A stretch of 64,000 nt of DNA from Sediminibacterium sp. GTDB taxonomy: Bacteria; Bacteroidota; Bacteroidia; B-17B0; Aurantibacillaceae. Positions 43,304-51,541 of the stretch are shown here, in pieces. A program made the position numbers and the translations under genes. The stretch spans positions 62,001 to 126,000 of the forward strand of contig JASGCO010000003.1 in the NCBI GenBank assembly GCA_030054095.1. Reading direction: 5' to 3'. Under the pieces are notes generated by a model. It was not told the origin of the DNA, ran no database searches, and worked only from the letters and a program-made list of their open reading frames with translations. Every line of letters starts with the position of its first letter. Position 1 is the stretch's first letter.

Positions 43304-45427
43304 ATGAAAAAACAATTACTACTAAGTAGTGTATTGATAGCTTCTATCGGTACCTACGCGCAAAACAACAAAAACAGACAACCCGTTGGTTGCTTAAATG
43401 TAGCCAAAGAATTAGCGCATCGGTTCCAGGTAAATGAATCGGGTAATACTGTTTTACAAACAAACTCCGTTGCAAAACAAAACGAAGGCGATCAACCTGC
43501 GGATAATAATCCGGGAGCCAAATCGGTAGCCGCTATTACCGTTACTAAGATCAGTAGTTCCATGAATGCTTTTGGCATGCTTGAAAGCAGTACAAAGCTT
43601 TTAACCTGGAATGATAATGTGGACGCGGTCACGTTTACCCATCGCAAAAGCCCCACCTATGTCGCCTCTCCGGTTAGTAATTCCGGATCCATTATTTCCA
43701 TGATATCAAGTGACATGGGAGTCACCTGGGACAGTACGTGTATATGGACTAACGCTAATGCCGGACGTTTTCCGCAAGCTGGTATTTTCCAGCCAACTGG
43801 AAATACCGGCCTTAACAATTCCTATTTGGTGGGTATGGGGCCCACAGTAAATAATAATGCCTTTACCGGTGTATGGTGTGCCAGTAAACAAGTTAGCCTT
43901 ACACCCAAAAATGCACCGGGGAACGATCAACAATTTTTCTCTAATGCTGCAGCCACTCCTCCTATGGGAAAAATGGATTATATACGAACCGGGTTCGATA
44001 TCACGAATGATGGCGTAGTTCATGGTATGGGGCTTCATTTTACCGACATCAATAATAGCACAAGCAGTGGATTAAGTGGCGGATACGCGGTTAAAGGCAC
44101 CTTTAACCCTGGTACTGCTGATTTTTCATGGACGTCCGTCCTACTTTCACCCCCTGTTACGTCAGATGCCAGTGGGGAAAAAAACTTATCCTCTACACCA
44201 TATATGGCATGGAATGAAGCTGGCAATATTGGATACGCTATGTTTATTGGTGTAAGTCAGGGTGCTACCGGATCTAATCAGGGCTTACAACCTATCATTT
44301 ACAAAACGACAAACAGCGGCAATTCGTGGTCTTTATTAAATGGTATCGATTTTAATAGCTCATCTATGAAAATTGTAACGGACAGGCTTTTTACATTACC
44401 ATCAAATACCAATCTTGCTGTCCCGTTTTTTGATGTTGGAGAAGGTATAGATATCACCGTTGACGCTTATGATAATCTTCATATAGGTTGTCTTATTGCC
44501 TCCGCTAATAGCATTCATCCTGATTCTGCATTTTTCTTAAGCCTTACCCCGCCTGCTTTAGGCAGAACAAAACATGAGTACGTAAATGGCGGATGGCCCT
44601 ATATCTACGATTTTATGGGGGATGGTAACAGTCCATGGAAAGTATTTACTATTGACTCATTGCCCACTGAAGCGCCAAGTGGTAATTCCGCGTCTTCCAG
44701 TTTTTCAGTTAATCCTATTACTGACGTTGATCCCAACAGCGGAAATAAACAGGTTTCCAGTACCCGCCTGCAACTTTCCCGTAATATTAACGGCGACCGT
44801 ATTGCCTTCATCTGGGCCGAAGGAGATACCAATCTCACCAATTCCAAATTTTTACAATTTCCTGACCTAAAGGCACGTATGGCCTGTGTTGCTAATGGGA
44901 CTATTACAGTGGATGTTACTAAAACAAACTTCACCTCTAATTTAGCTAACATACCTATCAATAATAAAGTGAAAAGTAAAGCCTACTTCCATGCAGTGTC
45001 TCCGAAAATGAAAGTTGTTTCTACCGGACCAGCATCATCCATATTTCAAATACCTCTTACCGTTACCAACAGTGCGCCACTGGTTTCGCAGGGAGCAAAT
45101 GATCATTACTATATTTCGGGAGAGATTACAAATTTTGCCTGTTTTACCGGTCTTGATGAACAAAGTGCAACCAGTATGGTATCTCACGGATTACTTCCAA
45201 ATCCTGCCAAAGGAAACGTAACAGCAAGGGTTAATCTATCTCAACCCGGGGCTATTGAGATTGCCGTTTATAATACCGTTGGTCAGGAAGTAAAAACCAT
45301 TAAAACCAATGGTAACAGCGGAGATAATGATATCAATATTTCCCTGCAGAATATATCTTCCGGTATTTACATTGTAAAAATAACCGCTCAGGGCAAAATC
45401 ACCAGTAAAAAGTTAATAGTGGAATAA
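43304..45427 (+). CDS. Tandem paralogue 4: T9SS-secreted Asp-box-like protein
   Basis: A 707-residue paralogue, the most divergent of the four. Signal peptide MKKQLLLSSVLIASIGTYAQ. Asp-box-like motifs are SDMGVTWDST and TNSGNSWSLL. The block equivalent to NKTNITSTLPA has become TKTNFTSNLANIPINNKVKS, and the T9SS tail reads LLPNPAKGNVTARVNL, SSGIYIVKI, TSKKLIVE. It is the last of the array, behind the palindrome at 42992. The terminator resembles those of paralogues 1 and 2. Function is unknown. Confidence 0.85.
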   Translation: MKKQLLLSSVLIASIGTYAQNNKNRQPVGCLNVAKELAHRFQVNESGNTVLQTNSVAKQNEGDQPADNNPGAKSVAAITVTKISSSMNAFGMLESSTKLLTWNDNVDAVTFTHRKSPTYVASPVSNSGSIISMISSDMGVTWDSTCIWTNANAGRFPQAGIFQPTGNTGLNNSYLVGMGPTVNNNAFTGVWCASKQVSLTPKNAPGNDQQFFSNAAATPPMGKMDYIRTGFDITNDGVVHGMGLHFTDINNSTSSGLSGGYAVKGTFNPGTADFSWTSVLLSPPVTSDASGEKNLSSTPYMAWNEAGNIGYAMFIGVSQGATGSNQGLQPIIYKTTNSGNSWSLLNGIDFNSSSMKIVTDRLFTLPSNTNLAVPFFDVGEGIDITVDAYDNLHIGCLIASANSIHPDSAFFLSLTPPALGRTKHEYVNGGWPYIYDFMGDGNSPWKVFTIDSLPTEAPSGNSASSSFSVNPITDVDPNSGNKQVSSTRLQLSRNINGDRIAFIWAEGDTNLTNSKFLQFPDLKARMACVANGTITVDVTKTNFTSNLANIPINNKVKSKAYFHAVSPKMKVVSTGPASSIFQIPLTVTNSAPLVSQGANDHYYISGEITNFACFTGLDEQSATSMVSHGLLPNPAKGNVTARVNLSQPGAIEIAVYNTVGQEVKTIKTNGNSGDNDINISLQNISSGIYIVKITAQGKITSKKLIVE

Positions 45428-45452
45428 AACTAGTTTTTATTCTGACTATTGA

Positions 45453-45483
45453 AAAAGCCGCTGTCTTCTCAGGCGGCTTTTTT
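45453..45483 (+). terminator. Terminator of tandem paralogue 4
   Basis: AAAAGCCGCTG and CAGGCGGCTTTT pair with one bulge, then a T run. Confidence 0.85.
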
Positions 45484-45574
45484 ATGACCTTATACCAATA
45501 ACACTTCTAAAAATTACCATTAAACCCAAGGATTACGCAAGGATAAATTCTCACTTCTGTAAAGTGAAGAAAGA

Positions 45575-46153
45575 CTAGAATCCGGCTATAATCCCAACAT
45601 AAATATTAGGATTCATATAAGGTGATAGTTCCGTTTGATTAAGATTATACAAAACACTTAATTGAAGGGCTGCATTGGAACCCAACATCTGACGGTATCC
45701 GCCCCCGATCCAATAATTTTCAACATTTACCCTGCTATTTGGGTTGCGTGAATTGGGGTTGTTTCTGTTAATAAAATCATAGCCTACCTGTCCGAATAAT
45801 TGTGGCCAAAAAAAATACTGCGCCTGCACACGGGCACCGTACATATTTACTGAATACAAAAAATTCCGCGCCTCATATCTGTAATACGTATAGATGCCTC
45901 CAATAGACGGCACAAATTTATCGGTAACCTTAATCCCTATTAAAGGTGACAAATCCACATAGGTTACAGTTCCGAACGACAATCCAAAATTGCCTCCAAA
46001 TACCAGACGTTCCCGCCAGTTGAATACCTTTTCCTTTTTTTCCTGTGTTCTGGGCTTTGGCTGCGGATTTCCTGTATAAACACTGTCTGTCTGTGCCGGT
46101 ATAGTAGTAATACATACCATCCAAATGACTAAAACAAACAAAACTTTCTTCAT
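45575..46153 (-). CDS. Probable small outer-membrane beta-barrel protein
   Basis: A 192-residue protein with a signal peptide (MKKVLFVLVIWMVCITTIPAQ). A Pro/Lys/Glu-rich linker (about 25-45) precedes alternating beta-strand stretches rich in aromatic residues (FGGNFGLSFGTVTYVDLSPL, YTYYRYEARNFLYSVNMYG, YWIGGGYRQML). The last residue is Phe, as in many outer-membrane barrels. No specific family is recognised. It is divergent from the SDR gene at 46197, with promoters sharing a 43-bp spacer. Start at the ATG before the signal peptide; upstream in-frame codons are not signal-like. Confidence 0.7.
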   Translation of the reverse strand: MKKVLFVLVIWMVCITTIPAQTDSVYTGNPQPKPRTQEKKEKVFNWRERLVFGGNFGLSFGTVTYVDLSPLIGIKVTDKFVPSIGGIYTYYRYEARNFLYSVNMYGARVQAQYFFWPQLFGQVGYDFINRNNPNSRNPNSRVNVENYWIGGGYRQMLGSNAALQLSVLYNLNQTELSPYMNPNIYVGIIAGF

Positions 46154-46172
46154 TACCATAAAATTAATCATT

Positions 46173-46180
46173 TACCTTTG
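46173..46180 (+). promoter_or_regulatory. -7 box TACCTTTG of the SDR gene
   Basis: An exact TAnnTTTG match ending 16 bp before the ATG at 46197. It confirms that start over an in-frame start at 46125, which would lie within the divergent gene. Confidence 0.5.
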
Positions 46181-46196
46181 CCCTAAAAAATTTATT

Positions 46197-46895
46197 ATGC
46201 TTTTGCTGATAACCGGCACATCTAAGGGAATAGGATTTGAACTGCTTAAACAATTGGCCAGTGACGAAAATAATACCATTATTGCTGTTTCACGAAAATC
46301 GGATTCGGTTCTTAAATTGAAAAAACAATACGGTTTTACTAACATTATTCCCGTTTCGGCGGATATTACCAAAACCGGCGGGCGAAAAAAAATAGCGGAT
46401 ATTGTAAAAAAACAAAAACAGCCACTCGCTATTTTGGTAAACAATGCCGGACAAATCGTTAACAAACCATTTGAAAAAATAAATGCCAGAGAATTAACCG
46501 AGGTCTATCAAACCAACGTTTTTTCGCCCTTTTTGCTTATTCAGGCGCTGTTGCCGTTTATGGGAAATAAACACAAGTCCCACATTGTAAACATTAGTAG
46601 TATGGGTGGGTTTCAGGGAACCGCTAAATTTCCCGGGCTAAGCGCATACAGCAGCAGTAAAGCCGCTATTACCGGTTTAACAGAGTGTCTGGCCGAAGAA
46701 TTTAAACCCAAAAATATAGTTGTAAATTGTCTGGCTATAGGTGCGGTTCAAACTGAAATGCTTACAAAAGCGTTTCCCGGATACAAAGCACCATTGCAAC
46801 CATCAGAAATGGCATCATTTATAGGCAATTTCATTTTAACCGGTCATCAGTACTTTAATGGTAAAATTATTCCTGTATCTTCAACCACTCCTTAA
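46197..46895 (+). CDS. Short-chain dehydrogenase/reductase
   Basis: A 232-residue classical SDR. Cofactor motif is TGTSKGIG near the N-terminus (about 6-13), NNAG lies at about 82-85, and the catalytic YSSSK is at about 152-156 with Ser in NISSMGG (about 136-142). Probably NAD(P)H-dependent, but substrate is not predictable. It ends 8 bp before the nucleotidyltransferase gene, so the two are cotranscribed. The chosen ATG at 46197 puts the Rossmann strand at the very N-terminus, as usual. Confidence 0.88.
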   Translation: MLLLITGTSKGIGFELLKQLASDENNTIIAVSRKSDSVLKLKKQYGFTNIIPVSADITKTGGRKKIADIVKKQKQPLAILVNNAGQIVNKPFEKINARELTEVYQTNVFSPFLLIQALLPFMGNKHKSHIVNISSMGGFQGTAKFPGLSAYSSSKAAITGLTECLAEEFKPKNIVVNCLAIGAVQTEMLTKAFPGYKAPLQPSEMASFIGNFILTGHQYFNGKIIPVSSTTP

Positions 46896-46903
46896 CACGG
46901 GTT

Positions 46904-48307
46904 ATGTACGATTTTTTAAAACAGGATATTTTTCAACTCATTGGCCGTTGTGCTACCGAATTGCAAACCGATGCCTACGTAATAGGAGGGTTTGTGAGGG
47001 ATATTTTTTTACAAAGGCCCAGTAAGGATATTGATGTGGTTACCATAGGCAAGGGTATTGATCTGGCTACCAAAGTGTACCAGACACTGGGAGAAAACGC
47101 CCACCTCACTACCTTTAAAAACTTTGGAACCGCTCAGGTTAAATTTAATGACCTGGAAGTAGAATTTGTTGGCGCCCGTAAAGAAAGTTATAACCGCCAT
47201 TCCCGCAAACCCATAGTAGAAGACGGAACCTTGCAGGATGATCAGAATCGCCGTGATTTTACCATTAACGCGCTGGCTATTTGTATCAGTGGCGAGAACT
47301 TTGGAAAATTACTGGATCCGTTTGAGGGTATTCAGGATCTGGAAAATAAAATCATACGTACACCACTCGATCCGGACATTACGTATAGCGATGATCCGCT
47401 TCGTATGATGCGTGCTATCCGTTTTGCTTCTCAGCTTGGCTTTACTATAGAAGAACGATCGTTTGCAGCTATTAGTAAAAACAAAGAACGCATCGGCATT
47501 GTTAGTCGCGAACGGATTGCTGACGAGCTAAATAAAATCATTCTTTCGCCACAACCCTCTTACGGGTTTAAACTCCTGTTCGATACAGGTCTGTTGGCTC
47601 TTATCTTTCCGGATATGGCACGACTTCAGGGAACTGAAACCATAAAAGGGCTGTCGCATAAAGATAATTTTTACCACACCCTCGAAGTGCTGGATAATGT
47701 AGCAAAAAAAAGCGACAACCTATGGCTACGGTGGGCTGCCATTTTACATGATATTGCCAAGCCTGCCACTAAACGATTCGAAGAAGGGCATGGATTTACC
47801 TTTCATGGACACGAAGACAAAGGCGCACGCATGGTACCTAAAATATTCGATAGTTTAAAATTACCATTGAACGAAAAAATGCGGTATGTGCAAAAACTTG
47901 TCCTCCTGCATTTACGCCCTATTGTACTGGCCAAAACAGAAGTTACAGATAGTGCCGTGCGACGTGTACTATTTGAAGCCGGAGAAGATATAGACGATTT
48001 AATGGCCCTGTGTGAAGCAGACATTACAACCAAAAATCCGAATAAGGTAAAACGCTACCTCGCCAATTTCGAAATTGTAAGAAAAAAATTGGTTGAAATT
48101 GAAGAGAAAGACAAAATCCGTAACTGGCAACCACCCATTAGTGGCGAAATGATTATGCAGTTTTATAATCTTCCTCCAAGCAAAATGGTAGGCATTCTTA
48201 AAGATTCATTGAAAGATGCTATACTGGATGGCATAGTTGCCAATGATTTTGAAGAAGCAAAGGTCTTCCTTGATAAAAAATATAACGAGCTGCAGGAAAA
48301 AAAATAG
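46904..48307 (+). CDS. CCA-adding-type tRNA nucleotidyltransferase with HD domain
   Basis: A 467-residue class-II nucleotidyltransferase. The head holds VIGGFVRDIF (28-36) and the metal Asp pair DID (42-44, KDIDVV), followed by RRDFTINALA and DPLRMMRAIRFA, all hallmarks of CCA-adding and related poly(A) polymerases. An HD domain follows (LHDIAKP near 290, FHGHEDKGA). It would repair or add the CCA end of tRNA in the cytoplasm. The family also contains separate A- and CC-adding enzymes, so I do not give a symbol. Cotranscribed with the SDR. Confidence 0.92.
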   Translation: MYDFLKQDIFQLIGRCATELQTDAYVIGGFVRDIFLQRPSKDIDVVTIGKGIDLATKVYQTLGENAHLTTFKNFGTAQVKFNDLEVEFVGARKESYNRHSRKPIVEDGTLQDDQNRRDFTINALAICISGENFGKLLDPFEGIQDLENKIIRTPLDPDITYSDDPLRMMRAIRFASQLGFTIEERSFAAISKNKERIGIVSRERIADELNKIILSPQPSYGFKLLFDTGLLALIFPDMARLQGTETIKGLSHKDNFYHTLEVLDNVAKKSDNLWLRWAAILHDIAKPATKRFEEGHGFTFHGHEDKGARMVPKIFDSLKLPLNEKMRYVQKLVLLHLRPIVLAKTEVTDSAVRRVLFEAGEDIDDLMALCEADITTKNPNKVKRYLANFEIVRKKLVEIEEKDKIRNWQPPISGEMIMQFYNLPPSKMVGILKDSLKDAILDGIVANDFEEAKVFLDKKYNELQEKK

Positions 48308-48340
48308 CGGGAATCTTTCAGGCTTCCCGCTATTTTTCGC
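48300..48340 (+). terminator. Rho-independent terminator after the nucleotidyltransferase gene
   Basis: AAATAGCGGGAA and TTCCCGCTATTT form a 12-bp stem followed by TT. The stem overlaps the stop codon and may serve the convergent OmpA gene as well. Confidence 0.85.
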
Positions 48341-48363
48341 TTAATTGTTTTTTACTCACATCA

Positions 48364-50562
48364 TTATTTCAACTTCACAATAATAAACTCTGTCCGGCGG
48401 TTCTTTTGATGTTCCTCTTCAGAACAGGTCGGCTTCACTTTGCCTTCGCAGGCGCATCCATTCAGCAATTTCGATTCACCATACCCCTTACCATAAATAC
48501 GGGCCTTTTCAACACCTTTCGATACAATATAGGCCGCACTGGCTTTTGCTCGTTTATCGGATAACTTCAGGTTAGAGGCAGCACTGCTCCGGCAATCGGT
48601 ATGTGATCCCAATTCTACAACCATATTAGGGTATTGCTTCATTACCGCTACCACTTTATCCAGTTCCATAGCCGCGTCTTTCCTAATCTTGAATTTACCG
48701 AGATCGAAGTAAATTGGTTTAATATCAATCATCTTGGCCAGATCCATTCCTACTTCCACTTTACCCAATGTTAGAGAGATGGAGTTATTCATTAACACTT
48801 CCCCTTCCTGCTTCAGATCATACGTAAAGTTTACCATTTTCGATAAATACCCCTCCTTCTCAAGTTTAATTTCATAAATCAGTTTATCGCCTATTTTTTT
48901 ACCCATTAAAGGCTTCTTATATTCACCATTTACCGGTGTAACATAACTATCAAATGGTGCATTGGCATAAAGATCTTTGATGGTTACTTTAACGCCCTCC
49001 AGAGCTTTATTGGTTTTGGCATCTGTTACAAAAGCGAGCAACGAAAAATTAGGGATTTTTTCCAAAAGTAATTCCTTTGTAAAATCATCATCCGGTGAAC
49101 TTAAAGTGGTAACCGAATCCTTAAGATCCGTATATTTTTCGCGCTTAGCCGTCAATAGGTATTTTGTATCTTCTTCTATAACCATTTCGTATTCACCCTT
49201 CTCATTAGTGGTAAATGTCTCACCATTTATTGTTATACTGGTGTTTGGTAAAATATCCCCTTTACCTTTTTCCTTGGTTATCAGTTTTACGCCTTTACCC
49301 CGCTTCACTTCGCGTAATATACTTACACTATACACATCATCATTTAAACCGCCCTTTTCGCGGTTCGAACTCAGGTAACCAAACTTTCCATCTGCACCTA
49401 ATGTATAAGAGAAATCATCGTCCTTGCTATTTACCGGTGTTCCCATGTTATACACACGAGTAGCTTTATCATTTTTGATCTTCGTTTCATAAATATCCAA
49501 TCCTCCAAGTCCTTCATGTCCATTGGAAGAAAAATACAACAGATTTGTTTCTGTTATATGCGGGAAAATTTCATTACCTGATGTATTCACTTTATCTCCC
49601 AGATTCTCTGGTTTCCCCCATTTACCATCTCCTGATTTTCTGCATACCCAAATATCCATTCCTCCCACTCCGCCTGGCATATCCGACGAAAAATAAAGCA
49701 AGCTGCCGTCAGCCGACACACTTGGGTGCGCACAATTATAGTCCGCGCTATTAAAAGGAAACTCTGTTACCTTCTCGAAACCATTTGCATTGAGTTTAGC
49801 TTCCAGAATCCTCAGTTTGTAGGTACCGTCCTTAGCTCTGACTGCACTCTTTGCACCATTCCGTGTAAAATAAACCGTATTAAAATCTTTACTGAAACAC
49901 ACCGGCCCGTCATTGTACTTCGATTGCAGATCTTTCATAAATAGTTGGGGTGGAATGTAAGAACCTACAGGATTTTTACGGGTCACAAACAAATTAAGGT
50001 ATTGATTGTTTGTCCACCCGTGCTCACGGTTGATCCATTTTGTCTTTTTCCGGTTAGACGCGAAAACAATATTATTATCTCTGTAAAAGACAGCCGAAAA
50101 ATCGTTCTGTTCCGAATTAAATCCTTCTTTACTTACTTTATAGGCATCTTCATTTTTAGAGAACCGCTTAAGATCCGTCAATCCTTTGGCCAGACTTTTT
50201 CCTCTTGCATCAGCAGCGTAATCCTCCATAAACGTCTTTGCGCGTTCGTACTCATTATTTGCCATCAGAGCCTGTCCCATATACAACTTGTGAATAGATT
50301 CCGCTTTGCCTGTTCTGATGAGTCTGTTGTAACACAACAACTGCCCTTTTGTATTATTCGTGTAACGGTAACAATCTCCAAGATTAGATAAGATCAGTTT
50401 ATTATTACTGTCGTTCCGGATCGCCTTCTCGTAAAAAGGAATGGCTTCTGCATAAGCCTGCGCCCCATAATACTTATTTGCTTTTACCAAAGCCGTAGAT
50501 TGTGCACAAAGAAAACCTGCTAATGCAACACCAATTATTGTAAAAATTCTGCTTTGTTTCAT
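48364..50562 (-). CDS. TPR / PD40 / carboxypeptidase-regulatory-like / OmpA protein
   Basis: A 732-residue envelope protein. Signal peptide (MKQSRIFTIIGVALAGFLCA), TPR-like helices (about 25-125), PD40 propeller-like repeats with DGSLLYFSSDMPGG and LLYFSSNGHEGLGG (about 175-405), carboxypeptidase-regulatory-like beta domain(s) (about 430-590), and a C-terminal OmpA peptidoglycan-binding domain (about 610-732, ELGSHTDCRSSAASNLKLSD and NRRTEFII). PorE-like proteins of the T9SS have the same order, but PorE is a lipoprotein and no lipobox is clear here. It lies 5 bp after the PorP/SprF gene, so it probably forms a surface complex with that protein and the giant adhesin. Confidence 0.88.
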   Translation of the reverse strand: MKQSRIFTIIGVALAGFLCAQSTALVKANKYYGAQAYAEAIPFYEKAIRNDSNNKLILSNLGDCYRYTNNTKGQLLCYNRLIRTGKAESIHKLYMGQALMANNEYERAKTFMEDYAADARGKSLAKGLTDLKRFSKNEDAYKVSKEGFNSEQNDFSAVFYRDNNIVFASNRKKTKWINREHGWTNNQYLNLFVTRKNPVGSYIPPQLFMKDLQSKYNDGPVCFSKDFNTVYFTRNGAKSAVRAKDGTYKLRILEAKLNANGFEKVTEFPFNSADYNCAHPSVSADGSLLYFSSDMPGGVGGMDIWVCRKSGDGKWGKPENLGDKVNTSGNEIFPHITETNLLYFSSNGHEGLGGLDIYETKIKNDKATRVYNMGTPVNSKDDDFSYTLGADGKFGYLSSNREKGGLNDDVYSVSILREVKRGKGVKLITKEKGKGDILPNTSITINGETFTTNEKGEYEMVIEEDTKYLLTAKREKYTDLKDSVTTLSSPDDDFTKELLLEKIPNFSLLAFVTDAKTNKALEGVKVTIKDLYANAPFDSYVTPVNGEYKKPLMGKKIGDKLIYEIKLEKEGYLSKMVNFTYDLKQEGEVLMNNSISLTLGKVEVGMDLAKMIDIKPIYFDLGKFKIRKDAAMELDKVVAVMKQYPNMVVELGSHTDCRSSAASNLKLSDKRAKASAAYIVSKGVEKARIYGKGYGESKLLNGCACEGKVKPTCSEEEHQKNRRTEFIIVKLK

Positions 50563-50567
50563 ACAAA

Positions 50568-51521
50568 TTAAAAATAACGTGGACTGATAACTTTACGACC
50601 TTTAAATGCAAAAAGATAGCTAATAGCCAATTCATGCGATCCCTGTGAATACTTCTGTATGCTGTTTAATCCGTAATCATAAGAGTACGACGCCATCAAC
50701 TGAGGTGTAATCTGTGCTCCCAATAAACCAATAGCGCTGCTGTTACTGCGGTATCCCAAGCCTGCCCATATTCTGTCCACGATCAGTACATTTACATTAA
50801 CATCGTATTGAAACGGTGCATTTTGTACCGCCTTTACCATGGCCTGTGGTTTTATCTTTACCGATTCGCCTGCACTAAATACATAACCTAATGTTAAATA
50901 GTAATGAAAACGTGAAGGATCTACATTAATATTCTGAACAGCATTACCTTTTGCGTCAAACGTCGTGCGATCGTCTATCATACGTGGCACTGAAAATCCG
51001 GCATAGAGCTTATCCGTATTAAAATAAATCCCCGTTCCAAAATTTGGCGCCAGGGTACTTGGCGAATTTTGAGAAACCTGAACATCCCCAATATCAGTAG
51101 TTTTTAAATCTGCAAACCGGTTTACCTGATTGTGAATACCAGCCATGACACCAAACGCCAAACGTCCTTTAGCTGATGTTTTAATCCGGTAAGCATAATC
51201 CGCATAAATCAGGTTACGATTTAATACCCCAATCTTTTCATTCAGAACACTGAGCCCTAATCCCATTTTTTGTTCCATTAAGGGGCCATGCAACGAAAAG
51301 CTGGTAGTTACAGGACGTCCCGGGAAATTAAGCCATTGCTGACGGTGTAACGCTGTTACACTCATCGCCTCCTTACTTCCGGCGTAAGCAGGATTGATAA
51401 ACATCTCATTAAACATGTATTGCGTAAACATCGCATCATACTGCGCATTTACCTTACCTGAAAGGCAAAACAGCAATCCTACTGCCAGCAACACATGCCA
51501 TCTTTTAGTGTATAGTTTCAT
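50568..51521 (-). CDS. PorP/SprF family outer-membrane protein
   Basis: A 317-residue protein with a signal peptide (VLLAVGLLFCLSGKVNAQ). The N-terminal block DAMFTQYMFNEMFINPAYAG, with LHRQQWLNFPGRPVTTSFSL soon after, is the signature of the PorP/SprF family. Members are outer-membrane barrels that pair with a specific T9SS type B CTD protein and help its secretion or anchoring. The partner here is the 2594-residue adhesin, whose stop lies 20 bp upstream. Confidence 0.92.
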   Translation of the reverse strand: MKLYTKRWHVLLAVGLLFCLSGKVNAQYDAMFTQYMFNEMFINPAYAGSKEAMSVTALHRQQWLNFPGRPVTTSFSLHGPLMEQKMGLGLSVLNEKIGVLNRNLIYADYAYRIKTSAKGRLAFGVMAGIHNQVNRFADLKTTDIGDVQVSQNSPSTLAPNFGTGIYFNTDKLYAGFSVPRMIDDRTTFDAKGNAVQNINVDPSRFHYYLTLGYVFSAGESVKIKPQAMVKAVQNAPFQYDVNVNVLIVDRIWAGLGYRSNSSAIGLLGAQITPQLMASYSYDYGLNSIQKYSQGSHELAISYLFAFKGRKVISPRYF

Positions 51522-51541
51522 GTTTCCGAACTTTAATTAAA

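Noticed and set aside
45505-45560. AAACCCAAGGATTACGCAAG, resembling one arm of the palindrome family
   Set aside because: Only a short partial similarity and no matching opposite arm; not enough to call another copy.
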